A stretch of 64,000 bases of DNA from Vibrio harveyi NBRC 15634 = ATCC 14126 = KCTC 12724 (GCF_001591145.1 NZ_BCUF01000006.1:1-64000); one strand, 5' to 3'; positions 25,742-34,577 are shown, counted from the stretch's first letter. Program-made: numbers and translations. Notes: generated by a model from the letters alone, not told the origin.

Positions 25742-26647
25742 ATGCTCAATAAAGTTAATCTTGCTGATATTCGCTCCTTTGTTTTGATTGCTCAACTGGG
25801 CAACTTCACCAAAGCGGCAGAAGCCCTTTCAGTATCGCGTTCCCATGTATCTCGCCAAATCAGTGGGCTCGAAGCGCAAATGGGCGTGACTCTACTCACT
25901 CGAACTACGCGAACATTGCGTTTGACTCATGCCGGTGAACGTTTTTACCAAGAATGCGAAAAAGCACTGCATGATATCGACCAAGCATTAATTGCCGCTG
26001 TCGACGATACTCAAGAAGTTCGAGGGTTGATCCGAGTGAACTGCGTCGGCGGTTATATCGGCGAAGACATCGTCGCTAAATACGTCAATGAATTCATGTT
26101 GGAATACCCAGATGTATTTGTGGATTTGGACTTCTCTTCGCCTCGAATTGATTTGATCGAAGACCAGTTCGACGTTGCTATTCGTATGGGAGAACTGGAA
26201 GACGCTGGATTCGTTGCGCGTAAGTTGATGATGATCGACATGGTCACACTCGCGAGCCCACGTTACCTTAAAATACATGGCGAACCAGTCGCCCCCAAAG
26301 AGCTGGCGAAACACCGTACTCTCACAGGCTCAGTTACGCGTTGGAGCTACCGTAACGTTGCTACACCAACTGAACACAGTGACGTGATAGTGAAAGGTAA
26401 CTTACGTTGTAAGAATGGTCGCGCTCTTGTGATGGGCGCACTCTACGGTAACGGCATTATTCGCGTACCCTTAAGTTACTGTGACAAAGAAGTAGAGCAA
26501 GGCAAGTTGGTCAAAGTGATGCCAGAATGGGAAATCCCATCGGTACCTCTGTCAGCGATTTTCCATCGTGACCGCTACCAGCCTAAACGTCTGCGAACCT
26601 TCATTGATTTCATCAAAGCCAAGTTTGAACAAGACGCGAAAGCTTAA
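25742..26647 (+). CDS. LysR-family transcriptional regulator
   Basis: This 301-residue LysR regulator has an N-terminal winged helix (DIRSFVLIAQLGNFTKAAEALSVSRSHVSRQISGLEAQMG) and a full effector domain with RVNCVGGYIGEDIV and the conserved DLDFSSPRIDLIEDQFDVAIRMG, as in the large aromatic-pathway group. It is divergent from the scs operon with about 120 bases between, so it may regulate that operon. Alternatively it may be unrelated to it. The effector is unknown. Confidence 0.9.
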   Translation: MLNKVNLADIRSFVLIAQLGNFTKAAEALSVSRSHVSRQISGLEAQMGVTLLTRTTRTLRLTHAGERFYQECEKALHDIDQALIAAVDDTQEVRGLIRVNCVGGYIGEDIVAKYVNEFMLEYPDVFVDLDFSSPRIDLIEDQFDVAIRMGELEDAGFVARKLMMIDMVTLASPRYLKIHGEPVAPKELAKHRTLTGSVTRWSYRNVATPTEHSDVIVKGNLRCKNGRALVMGALYGNGIIRVPLSYCDKEVEQGKLVKVMPEWEIPSVPLSAIFHRDRYQPKRLRTFIDFIKAKFEQDAKA

Positions 26648-26698
26648 AACGAACATTAGAGCGTCTCGTCGCTCCTCACCCTCTCTGGATAACGCAAC

Positions 26699-26721
26699 AA
26701 CCAGTCTCTAAGGCTGGTTTT
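26699..26721 (+). terminator. Terminator after LysR gene
   Basis: Arms AACCAG / CTGGTT with a nine-base loop and TTTT lie about 50 bases after the stop codon. Confidence 0.5.
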
Positions 26722-26822
26722 GCATTAAACAGGTAAGAAACGTGTAAACAATCCCGCAAAAACAAGCGCATAACGTGAAAAAGGGTTATTCTTAGTTATT
26801 AAAAGTACGAAATAATTAATGA

Positions 26823-28154
26823 ATGAGCACCCAACCTAATTCACGTCAATTGATCTCCTGCGAAGAGTGCGGCTTGGTCGTTCGTATTCCTGATATCGAA
26901 CAAGGTCAAAAAGCACAGTGTCCTCGCTGTGAGCATTCGCTAACTAAAATCAACGCGAAACCGTATCAAAGCGTTCTTGCTGTCTCGGTCGCTTGTTTGA
27001 TCATGCTAGTTTTGAGTGTCTCTTTCCCATTCATGTCGTTCAGCGTTCAAGGTTTATCTCAAGAAATCACTCTAATGCACGCAGCGAAGATGCTAGCGGA
27101 ATTTCATAATGCGCTCCTTGGCGCTTTATTACTTGCGACCGTTGTCATCCTTCCCGCTATCTACGTCGGTTTGATTCTTTTCCTTCACCTTGAAGCCTTG
27201 AAGTCGCTCAAGCATCCATTGAGTAAAAAACAAATTCGCATGGCGAAGACTCTGTGTCGAATTCTGTTTAGAGTCGAACCTTGGTTGATGGTCGATGTCT
27301 TTTTAATTGGCGTATTAGTGAGCCTAATTAAGATTGCTTCGCTGGCTGAGATAGGCATGGGCAGTTCATTCTGGGCATTCTGTGTGTACACAGTTTTGGT
27401 GGTGAAGTGTATTTCTATGGTAGATAAGAGCTGGCTATGGGGGCATTTCATCCCATCTATCGAACTACCAAATGTGAAAGAAGGTGATACGCACCATGAC
27501 AATAATCACATTGGTTGCCACACGTGCCATCAGCTTAACCCTATCGAAGATACTAAACATCAAAAGTGCCTTCGTTGCCATAGCCCAGTTCATAAATACA
27601 ATCCTGCGAATAACTTACAGAAAGCATGGGCACTGTTGTTTGCCTCTATCATCTTTTACATTCCAGCCAACCTTTATCCAATGATGTATACCGTTAGCCT
27701 TGGTCATTCCGAAGGTTCAACCATCATGGAGGGTGTGGTGCTGCTGTGGCAACTAGGCTCCTACCCAATCGCTGCCGTTATTTTCTTTGCTAGTGTCTTC
27801 ATTCCTATGGCAAAAATGCTCGCCTTAGCATGGCTTTATTACAACGCGCAGAAAGCTCAATACTTGCCACCAGAGGAAAGTATCTCGCGTTTAAAAGTGT
27901 ACCGAATGACCGAGTTTATTGGGCGCTGGTCAATGATTGATATTTTTGTGGTCGCGATTTTGGTTGCGTTAGTACAACTGCAAAACCTAATGGCGATCTA
28001 CCCTGGTCCTGCTGCCCTTTCATTTGCGGCAGTGGTCATTTTCACCATGCTCTCTGCCATGATTTTTGACTCGCGTTTGTTATGGCAATTACCACAAAAC
28101 GAAGCGCAGAAGCCAATGACGAATAACTTAACTGAGAAAGCTAAATATGAGTGA
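26823..28154 (+). CDS. pqiA: Paraquat-inducible protein A (PqiA/LetA type)
   Basis: This 443-residue inner membrane protein has two zinc-ribbon modules (CEECGLVV...CPRCEHS near 14-40 and CHTCHQL...CLRCHSPV near 231-255). Each is followed by a four-helix membrane domain. It partners with PqiB to move lipids between the membranes. Its end overlaps pqiB by eight bases. The ATG at 26823 lacks a clear Shine-Dalgarno, but the first zinc ribbon starts only 13 residues in, so no shorter start is reasonable. Confidence 0.92.
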   Translation: MSTQPNSRQLISCEECGLVVRIPDIEQGQKAQCPRCEHSLTKINAKPYQSVLAVSVACLIMLVLSVSFPFMSFSVQGLSQEITLMHAAKMLAEFHNALLGALLLATVVILPAIYVGLILFLHLEALKSLKHPLSKKQIRMAKTLCRILFRVEPWLMVDVFLIGVLVSLIKIASLAEIGMGSSFWAFCVYTVLVVKCISMVDKSWLWGHFIPSIELPNVKEGDTHHDNNHIGCHTCHQLNPIEDTKHQKCLRCHSPVHKYNPANNLQKAWALLFASIIFYIPANLYPMMYTVSLGHSEGSTIMEGVVLLWQLGSYPIAAVIFFASVFIPMAKMLALAWLYYNAQKAQYLPPEESISRLKVYRMTEFIGRWSMIDIFVVAILVALVQLQNLMAIYPGPAALSFAAVVIFTMLSAMIFDSRLLWQLPQNEAQKPMTNNLTEKAKYE

Positions 28155-29793
28155 TGAGAACAAAGCAACCGCTCAAATAAAACCGCAAAAGCAGGTCTCT
28201 GCAATTTGGATCATCCCGATCCTTGCACTGGCGATGGGAGCGTGGATGTTGTTTCAATACATCAACAGTACTGGTCCCGAAATCACTCTGAAGCTACCAA
28301 CAGCAGAAGGCATTGAAGTCGGCAAGACTGAAATCAAGGCACTCAATGTAAAAGTGGGAGTGATCACAGATGTTAAGCTCAGCAAAGATTACGACCACAT
28401 TATTGCCACGGCACAAATGAACAAAGATGCCGATCGTATGCTGCGTGAAGATTCGATGTTTTGGGTCGTCAAACCGCGTATTGGTCGGGAGGGAGTTTCT
28501 GGTTTAGAAACGCTACTTTCCGGTGCCTATATCCAGCTGCAACCAGGCAACTCCAAAGTTGAAAAGGAACACTTTAACGTACTTGACGTTCCACCCGTTG
28601 CCTCCCCTGATGCAGAGGGTCTACGCATTGTCTTGACCCACCGCGAAGCAGGCAAACTCGGCGTTGGCGATCCGGTGATTTACAAAGGCTTCACCGTTGG
28701 GCGTGTAGAAACCACCAGCTTTGACGTGGATACTCGCCGAGCACTGTACCAACTGTTTATCTTCAAACCATACGACAGCCTTGTGCGCACTAAGACTCAT
28801 TTTTGGCTAAGTTCAGGTGTTGACTTACAACTGAACGCCGAAGGTTTTGAGGTGAAGTTTGGCTCTCTTGAAAGCTTAATCACTGGAGGGGTTGTCTTTG
28901 ATACCTTACCAGGCTTAGGGGCGGGAGATGAAGTCAAAGAGGATATGACGCACTTCCGTTTATTCGATGACGTCAAGCAAGTGCGTGAAGGCATGTACGA
29001 CGACTACATCCAGTTTGTCATGATGTTTGAAGAGTCAGTGCGTGGTCTTAAACGTAAAGCACCCGTGGAATATCGCGGTCTACGTATCGGTACTGTAATG
29101 AAAGTGCCAATGCGTATGCCAACGCCAGACGAAGATTTCTCTGCGAAAAAAATTCCTGTCTTAGTTCGTATTGAACTTGGACGCGTGTACAACGACTTGC
29201 CTGCCGACAAGCTACCTCTTTTCAAACAGAAACTGAAAGAAGAGTTTGCTAAAGGGCTTCGTGGAACACTAAAAACCGGCAACCTGCTGACTGGCGCATT
29301 GTACATTGATACCGATTTTTATCCTGATGAAGACCCATACGTCCCAAGCGAGTTTGAAGGCTTAGACGTATTCCCGACCAAACAAGGTGGGTTCGCTCAA
29401 GTACAACGCCAAGTAAATGACTTCCTGACCAAAATTAATAGCTTACCGATGGAAGAGACGCTTCAATCATTAAATAAAACCCTGAAAACATCAGAGCGCA
29501 CTCTCGCTTCTGCTGAGCGCGTTGCAAGCAGTGTCGACAAATTGCTTAACCAAGACGATACCAAAGCCATTCCACAAGACATTCGCAAGAGCTTAGAACA
29601 GTTGCAGAAAACCTTGGATGGTTATGGCCCGAATTCCACTATGTATAGTGAGATGGAGTCCACATTGAAAGAGTTGGAGCAGGTAATGACGGAGTTCAAG
29701 CCCGTTCTTAAGCAACTAAATGAAAAACCAAACTCATTGGTCTTTGGTGAAGATGAAGTGAATGATCCAATTCCTGTTAGAGGGCAAAAATAA
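28147..29793 (+). CDS. pqiB: MCE-domain lipid transport protein PqiB
   Basis: This 548-residue protein has one N-terminal membrane helix (about residues 18-37) followed by three MCE domains (starting near 45, 160 and 285). A long helical C-terminal part (about 430-540) would form the periplasm-spanning needle. The length matches E. coli PqiB (about 546) and not the seven-domain LetB. Hexamers of this protein form a tunnel across the periplasm. It overlaps pqiA upstream and pqiC by one base. Confidence 0.93.
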   Translation: MSDENKATAQIKPQKQVSAIWIIPILALAMGAWMLFQYINSTGPEITLKLPTAEGIEVGKTEIKALNVKVGVITDVKLSKDYDHIIATAQMNKDADRMLREDSMFWVVKPRIGREGVSGLETLLSGAYIQLQPGNSKVEKEHFNVLDVPPVASPDAEGLRIVLTHREAGKLGVGDPVIYKGFTVGRVETTSFDVDTRRALYQLFIFKPYDSLVRTKTHFWLSSGVDLQLNAEGFEVKFGSLESLITGGVVFDTLPGLGAGDEVKEDMTHFRLFDDVKQVREGMYDDYIQFVMMFEESVRGLKRKAPVEYRGLRIGTVMKVPMRMPTPDEDFSAKKIPVLVRIELGRVYNDLPADKLPLFKQKLKEEFAKGLRGTLKTGNLLTGALYIDTDFYPDEDPYVPSEFEGLDVFPTKQGGFAQVQRQVNDFLTKINSLPMEETLQSLNKTLKTSERTLASAERVASSVDKLLNQDDTKAIPQDIRKSLEQLQKTLDGYGPNSTMYSEMESTLKELEQVMTEFKPVLKQLNEKPNSLVFGEDEVNDPIPVRGQK

Positions 29794-30362
29794 TGAAACG
29801 CGGACTTTTATTGATTTCTGCCCTATTGGCAGGTTGTAGCAGTGCACCAGAAAACACCGGGGCATTGTATGTGTTGCCTGAAGCAAGCTCAGCGAAAATC
29901 AGCGACACCATGATTGCACAACGTCCACAGCTTGTTGTTCGTCCAGCTCAACTAGCAAGCTATCTTGCTGACAGTGGCATTGTGTACCGAACATCTGAGA
30001 CTCAAATCATTCAAGCAAAACACAACCAGTGGGCGCACAGTATCTCTGAGCAAATTACTCAACGCATGATTGATGATCTACGTGCTAAGCAAAGCCAATA
30101 CTGGCCGGTAGAAGTGAACAACTTACTCGACCAAAGTGACCAAAGTAAACTTCAGTTATCGCTGAGTAAGTTTAATGGTAGCTATGAAGGAAACGCAGAA
30201 ATTGAAGGCGAATGGCTTATCATTGATGCGAATGGCAAAGTGAAAAACAGTGCACCTGTAACAATCAAACTGCCTTTACAAGACGAAGGTTATGATGCGC
30301 TTGTTGACGCGCTTTCCGCTGGGTTGAATAACCTTACTGATCAAATCGCTGCTCAACTATAA
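29793..30362 (+). CDS. pqiC: Outer membrane lipoprotein PqiC
   Basis: This 189-residue lipoprotein has a signal peptide and lipobox LLAGC with the lipidated cysteine at residue 15. The rest is the ABC-type transport auxiliary domain (APENTGALYVLPEASS; ...GNAEIEGEWLIIDANGKV). It anchors the PqiB needle at the outer membrane. The start codon shares one base with the pqiB stop (TAATG). A strong terminator follows. Confidence 0.9.
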   Translation: MKRGLLLISALLAGCSSAPENTGALYVLPEASSAKISDTMIAQRPQLVVRPAQLASYLADSGIVYRTSETQIIQAKHNQWAHSISEQITQRMIDDLRAKQSQYWPVEVNNLLDQSDQSKLQLSLSKFNGSYEGNAEIEGEWLIIDANGKVKNSAPVTIKLPLQDEGYDALVDALSAGLNNLTDQIAAQL

Positions 30363-30370
30363 AACTCTCT

Positions 30371-30402
30371 CGCCCACTCCAATTGAGGAGTGGGCGTTTT
30401 CT
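30371..30402 (+). terminator. Terminator of pqiABC
   Basis: Perfect ten-base arms CGCCCACTCC / GGAGTGGGCG with a six-base loop and a TTTT tail, immediately after pqiC. Confidence 0.9.
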
Positions 30403-30583
30403 TCCTCAAATCTCTAATCGCCCTCTTCTCTCAACATCATCCAGAGAAAACACTATTAAGCCATATCTAGCGATACTGTGAGTGAAATAAAGCGTTTCCG
30501 TTAGTCGTCGTTTTTGAATTACCCCACTCCATGCCCTACGCTAATCTTTATGCAACTCATTTAATTAAAATATGGACGTTGAT

Positions 30584-31363
30584 ATGGTTAAGAAAATCCT
30601 GCCGGTTCTTTCTCTGCTCTCTTCTTATCTGATTGCACCTTTTACAATGGCAGACGATACATACTCGTCACCAAGCCATTGGCAGCATAGTGTTGAAATC
30701 TACATGCAGGCTCTGAATATTAATGGCGATTCCACAATGGGGAATTTCTCAACTGACCTTGACGTAGATCCTAAGTTCATCATGGATCATCTTGATATTG
30801 GTGCGATGGCAAGGCTTGAAGGAGTGTACAAAAATAAATGGGGTTATTACCTCGATTACAGCTTTATGGATCTAAATGGCAGTGCGAATAATCTATCTGG
30901 CATTTTACCTAATGTTACTTATCGTGCAGATCTGGACGTCAGACAAGGCGTACTTGAAGCAAAAGTGTTCCAACGAGAAATCCATTCATTTGGCATGATT
31001 GATTACATGTTTGGCTTACGTTGGTGGGATAACGACATCAAAGGTAAAGTCTACCGTAACGATAACCGCATTCTCGTAGACAGATTAAACATCAAAGAGG
31101 ACTGGGTTGATTTCTTAGTGGGCGTGCGTTGGTTAAACAATCTCACTAAAGACTGGCGTTTTCATGCAAGCTTAGACGCTGGTCTTGGAGCAGATACGAA
31201 CTTTACTTATGCGACACAAATAGGCTTGCGTTATCACATGAACGATTGGTCGGACATTAACCTGGCTTACAAATCGACTTGGGTGGACTATGTCAATAAA
31301 GGAACCTTCGAATACGATACTGCCTCTCATGGTTTTCTTATTGGTCTTGGACTATATTTTTAG
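30584..31363 (+). CDS. Outer membrane beta-barrel protein
   Basis: This 259-residue protein has a signal peptide (MVKKILPVLSLLSS... cleavage after TMA) and alternating hydrophobic beta strands to a C-terminal aromatic residue (GFLIGLGLYF). That is the signature of an outer membrane barrel. A start four codons earlier (ATG 30572) is possible; the signal peptide pattern favours 30584. It has no operon partners. The family is not recognised beyond the barrel. Confidence 0.75.
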   Translation: MVKKILPVLSLLSSYLIAPFTMADDTYSSPSHWQHSVEIYMQALNINGDSTMGNFSTDLDVDPKFIMDHLDIGAMARLEGVYKNKWGYYLDYSFMDLNGSANNLSGILPNVTYRADLDVRQGVLEAKVFQREIHSFGMIDYMFGLRWWDNDIKGKVYRNDNRILVDRLNIKEDWVDFLVGVRWLNNLTKDWRFHASLDAGLGADTNFTYATQIGLRYHMNDWSDINLAYKSTWVDYVNKGTFEYDTASHGFLIGLGLYF

Positions 31364-31444
31364 TCCCCTCAACATAAGGTGCTGCAGCACGCTAACGCAG
31401 GATCTTCTAAGCTAGTAATAACCTTCTCACTTAGGCAAAGCTTA

Positions 31445-31930
31445 ATGATGAATAAATCGGAAGTTATCTGGCCAGATTATTACCACCCTAAACATTCTCA
31501 TATACACGTACGCAGCCAAATCGAGATCCCTGAACCACCAGAAGTTGTTTGGCAACATCTAGTTCGTGCTCCTGAGTGGCCGGCATGGCGTCACTCTAAA
31601 ACCATGGTTCAGATCTTAAGTGGCGATAGCACGTTATGCAAAAACACCATGTTTCGTTGGAAAACATCTTGGGTTGATTTTCACTGCACAGTAGTCGAAT
31701 ACACCTTGAATCAACGCTTGGCATGGAAAGGTAAAAAAGGAGGTGTTGATATGTACCACGCTTGGGTTTTAGAGCCGACAAAAACAGGTTGCTGTATTAC
31801 AACGGAAAGTACCCAACGCGGTGGAATGACCTGGCTTACAAAATACTTTGCACCAAAACAGCTAAGAAAGTACCACCTAAAATGGTTAGAAGAGTTGTGC
31901 CGCCAATCTCACGGCAATTGCGAGAAATAA
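31445..31930 (+). CDS. SRPBCC-fold protein
   Basis: This protein of about 161 residues has the START/SRPBCC pattern: an opening strand (HIHVRSQIEIPEPPEVVWQHLVRAPEWPAWR) followed by the seven-stranded sheet and a long C-terminal helix (TKYFAPKQLRKYHLKWLEELC). The fold binds hydrophobic ligands. The frame extends back to 31379, but the homologous region begins shortly after the ATG pair at 31445/31448. The ribosome binding site is weak. It could be co-transcribed with the barrel protein upstream (about 80 bases). The ligand is unknown. Confidence 0.7.
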   Translation: MMNKSEVIWPDYYHPKHSHIHVRSQIEIPEPPEVVWQHLVRAPEWPAWRHSKTMVQILSGDSTLCKNTMFRWKTSWVDFHCTVVEYTLNQRLAWKGKKGGVDMYHAWVLEPTKTGCCITTESTQRGGMTWLTKYFAPKQLRKYHLKWLEELCRQSHGNCEK

Positions 31931-32089
31931 TGAAAATATACACTCTACTTGCTACTTAATATGCTCAATAAATGCGCTCAGCCTGATCTCAATCATGTTT
32001 GAAGCACGTCGCTTAGGATACCCTTAGCGAAAACTATAAATCCCCAATCCTATGACCTAATGGTCAATAGATAAGGCGCTTGAGCAGCA

Positions 32090-32329
32090 ATGTCGATTAA
32101 CATTTCAGATCTAACCACCGCATTAAGCAAGGTGGAGCACATACATAAAGTCCAATTGGAAAATGTGCATCAATTCTTTAAGTCTAACGAAACTTTCTCG
32201 GTACAAGCCTTTAGCCAAATTGTGGCAACGGACTCTATTGATGAGCGTTTTAAAGCTATCGACAAAGAATTTGCTTTGTTGGGCGATGCTAAAACTTACC
32301 TACTAGAGGCTTCTTACTTAGTTGCTTAG
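32090..32329 (+). CDS. Small hypothetical protein
   Basis: This 79-residue soluble, probably all-helical protein (MSINISDLTTALSKVEHIHKV...) has neither a membrane segment nor cysteines. The ribosome binding site is poor (GAG at nine bases). I do not recognise it. It precedes the cysteine-rich gene and the ferrosome-like cluster, with no visible link. Confidence 0.5.
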   Translation: MSINISDLTTALSKVEHIHKVQLENVHQFFKSNETFSVQAFSQIVATDSIDERFKAIDKEFALLGDAKTYLLEASYLVA

Positions 32330-32436
32330 AAACCAAGCCAGCTAAAGTAAAAAATTGCGCTTTCAAACCTTAAATGAGATTTATTTTTAATCGCATTACT
32401 GTTAAATTATCGGCAGTTATCGTATGAGGTTTTGCA

Positions 32437-32889
32437 ATGAACGCGAAGAAAGCGCTAAAAAAATTGAAGAAGAAAACCGTAAGAAAAATGGCTTCTTCTT
32501 CACATAAACAGCTTAGTGCTTTAAAGAACAACGCATTAGGCAGCCCTGCCACATCAAAATCTCACACTTTCTCTTCACAAAGTGAACTCGTTAATGAGCT
32601 GAAAGGCGTCGCAAACCAAGCTGTAATGAGTGCAGCGTATGAGCTCGCAGCTCCTCTCAATCCACTATTATCTTGGTTTAACGATGCTGGCGGTGTCGTT
32701 GATTTCACCACTGCGCCTAAAAAACCCTCAGTACCGTTATCAAAACAGTCAGCGAACGATTCAACACCTGCATTTTCAGTTAAATCAGTCGGTCATTTGC
32801 CCTTGAAATCACCACCTTGCAAGCGTTGCCCAGCTCTCTCGAATGGCATTTGTAAGTGCGCAGCGAAGAAGTTTAAGCTTAGTGCTTAA
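32437..32889 (+). CDS. Lys-rich protein with C-terminal cysteine cluster
   Basis: This 150-residue protein starts with a very basic stretch (KKALKKLKKKTVRKM) and continues through a Ser-rich low-complexity part. It ends with CKRCPALSNGICKC, five cysteines that could bind a metal or iron-sulfur cluster. A TGAGG site precedes the ATG. It is not recognised. It lies just before the ferrosome-like cluster, separated by a terminator and a gene on the other strand, so a role in iron handling is only a guess. Confidence 0.6.
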   Translation: MNAKKALKKLKKKTVRKMASSSHKQLSALKNNALGSPATSKSHTFSSQSELVNELKGVANQAVMSAAYELAAPLNPLLSWFNDAGGVVDFTTAPKKPSVPLSKQSANDSTPAFSVKSVGHLPLKSPPCKRCPALSNGICKCAAKKFKLSA

Positions 32890-32926
32890 CGTCACAAGTA
32901 AAGCGATAGCCAAACGTACTTGATCA

Positions 32927-32955
32927 AAAAAGCCCGACTTGATGCCGGGCTTTTT
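32927..32955. terminator. Bidirectional terminator
   Basis: Arms AAAAAGCCCG / CGGGCTTTTT with a nine-base loop, between convergent genes. Confidence 0.88.
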
Positions 32956-32977
32956 AATGTTCTTTTTTCTCAACCGC

Positions 32978-33340
32978 TTATGCCAAATTCATGATAACTC
33001 GGCTGACTGATGGACCAACGATACGAGTCAATGCGATCCCTGTTAATCCTTTCACTAGACTCTTTGTTCCGCTCACCATTGCTTTCTCAACAAAAGAAGG
33101 CTTTTCGCTGCTTAGCGTCCAATGATGACTTTCTAGAATTTCCATCAAACTGTCACAATCTAGCTCACGACTATCGAAGCTGATCGCTACAGATCCTGCA
33201 TATTTCTTATGCTTTACTTCACGTACAGCATCAATCCCTTCCAACTGACAAATCAATTCTTCGACTTCTTTGGGGTGATCTTTAATATAGTCAGAACGAA
33301 CCCTAAGCCTATGATTTGTCTTGTGAATGTAAGTATTCAT
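32978..33340 (-). CDS. HMA-like small protein, divergent from ferrosome-type operon
   Basis: This 120-residue protein has a ferredoxin-like HMA fold (residues about 5-70: NHRLRVRSDYIKDHPKEVEELICQLEGIDAV, then GSVAISFDSREL) without the CxxC metal site. A glycine-containing hydrophobic C-terminus (GTKSLVKGLTGIALTRIVGP) follows. A longer frame to 33388 exists, but its extra residues are encoded by a Fur-box-like sequence, and the HMA domain starts right after the ATG at 33340, which I prefer. Similar HMA-like domains occur in the divergent 33481 protein and at the N-terminus of the ATPase, so the three probably act together. Confidence 0.65.
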   Translation of the reverse strand: MNTYIHKTNHRLRVRSDYIKDHPKEVEELICQLEGIDAVREVKHKKYAGSVAISFDSRELDCDSLMEILESHHWTLSSEKPSFVEKAMVSGTKSLVKGLTGIALTRIVGPSVSRVIMNLA

Positions 33341-33352
33341 GCTAGCGCCAAT

Positions 33353-33371
33353 CCAAATGATAACCATTACT
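33353..33371. promoter_or_regulatory. Fur-box-like sequence
   Basis: The core AATGATAACCATTA matches the classical 19-base Fur box at 13 positions by my alignment. It lies 13-31 bases upstream of the ATG at 33340 on the minus strand. Upstream, TTGCGC and TACTGT with 17 bases between could be the -35 and -10 elements, placing the box over the transcription start. It also lies about 110 bases before the divergent operon. Confidence 0.55.
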
Positions 33372-33468
33372 TTTTTCAACAGTAGCATTGAAATTGATTA
33401 AGCGCAAAGCATTTGTAATTAGTTCGTCACATGATCCTTTTTCTCAATGAATCTGACCTCGCTTACCG

Positions 33469-33474
33469 TATAAT
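33469..33474 (+). promoter_or_regulatory. -10 element abutting a start codon (leaderless operon start)
   Basis: TATAAT ends seven bases before the ATG at 33481, so transcription would begin on the start codon itself. No Shine-Dalgarno is present between them and no other ATG or GTG start is usable in the frame. A clear -35 is absent. Confidence 0.5.
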
Positions 33475-33480
33475 TTTTTT

Positions 33481-33813
33481 ATGAAACAGTACGTCGACCA
33501 GGCCTTAAAACTAAGAAAGTGGGTATCGATTGGCCACCATATCCCGGGAAGAGTAAGACTCAAATACAAGCTCGGCATCGTAGCGCATCTTGCCAGTTTC
33601 CGAAGTGACGACATCGAGAAAGCCATTTCTTCAATTCCGGCATTCAAAAACTATAAGTTGAATAATGCGACGGGCAGTATCGTCATTGAATACGACCCAA
33701 CAACAGTCAACCCCAAAGCAATTGACGCGTTGTTTTCGGAGTCAAAAGAGGTTGCTGAACGAGCATGCTACGCGATAGCTGAGCAACTAGACTTAGATGG
33801 AGAACGTTCATGA
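33481..33813 (+). CDS. HMA-like protein, first gene of ferrosome-type operon
   Basis: This 110-residue protein opens with a short basic helix and then an HMA-like ferredoxin fold (HHIPGRVRLKYKLGIV... NATGSIVIEYDPTTVNP), lacking the CxxC metal pair. The motif HxPGRxR is shared with the N-terminus of the ATPase at 35182 (HHFPGRIRFK). The next gene overlaps its stop by four bases (ATGA). Such HMA-like proteins accompany P1B-6 ATPases in ferrosome gene clusters. The start seems leaderless. Function by itself is unknown. Confidence 0.75.
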   Translation: MKQYVDQALKLRKWVSIGHHIPGRVRLKYKLGIVAHLASFRSDDIEKAISSIPAFKNYKLNNATGSIVIEYDPTTVNPKAIDALFSESKEVAERACYAIAEQLDLDGERS

Positions 33814-34577
33814 GTGACTCATTGAACAACGCAAATCCATACGAAGCCTACTTCAAGGCCATGATGGAAATGCAAAAGGAAATGGCGAATGCTTACATGG
33901 CAAGCATGCAAAACGGTGAAATGCCACCAATGATGATGCCTCATCAAATGGGTATGATGCCGCATTTCCCACATCCTGCATTTTGTCATCCTCACCAAAT
34001 GCCACCGGGCATGGGCGCACAATTCCACCCGGGAATGATGCCACCGCCCCCACACTGGCCGCATGCGGGGATGATGCAACACCCACAGCAACCTCAACAA
34101 CCACCTCAAACCTCTGAAACACCAGAAAGCGATCCATTATTCGAGCAAGCTCAGGCGATGCTAGAAGGCGCTCTCGGTGAAGAAGCAGGCATGTTTAAAG
34201 AGATATTAGGAACTTTCGGTATGAACGATAAAGAGTTTTGGAAAGGCGCTATGGTAGGCGCTGCAGCAGCACTTCTATTAAGCAATGAAAATGTGCGCGG
34301 CAAACTAATGGGCTTGATATCAGGTGCTGGCGACATGCTGAAATCTGGTGGTTCAAGCGTAAAAGAAGGCGCCGTAAACACTGCAAGTGCAGTGAAAGAG
34401 AACGTGTCGACAGGAAGTGAAATCTTTAAAGAGACTTATGCTGCGGGTAAACAAGGCTTCCAAGAATCTGTAGAGCGTCACAAAGCAGAACCTGCAATCA
34501 AAGAAGTTGCCGAAAAAGCACCTAGTGAAGAAAACGAAGGTGAAAACGGTCAACCAGTTATCAAAGAACATGAGTAA
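33810..34577 (+). CDS. Met/His/Pro-rich protein, ferrosome-type operon
   Basis: This 255-residue protein has three parts: a helical N-terminus (MEMQKEMANAYMASM), a striking low-complexity stretch at residues about 38-100 (MPPMMMPHQMGMMPHFPH and repeats) that could bind metal ions, and a hydrophobic segment near 146-158 (GAMVGAAAALLLS). A YtxH-like charged helical tail follows. Membrane proteins with His/Met-rich parts have been noted as ferrosome-associated. It overlaps its neighbours on both sides. The composition differs strongly from all other genes in the window. Iron or copper binding is inferred only from composition. Confidence 0.75.
   Translation: MSDSLNNANPYEAYFKAMMEMQKEMANAYMASMQNGEMPPMMMPHQMGMMPHFPHPAFCHPHQMPPGMGAQFHPGMMPPPPHWPHAGMMQHPQQPQQPPQTSETPESDPLFEQAQAMLEGALGEEAGMFKEILGTFGMNDKEFWKGAMVGAAAALLLSNENVRGKLMGLISGAGDMLKSGGSSVKEGAVNTASAVKENVSTGSEIFKETYAAGKQGFQESVERHKAEPAIKEVAEKAPSEENEGENGQPVIKEHE

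Noticed and set aside
33819..34137. Minus-strand frames rich in His and Trp opposite the Met/His/Pro-rich gene.
   Set aside because: They are shadows of the biased codons of the plus-strand gene, which has overlaps with both neighbours and clear operon structure.
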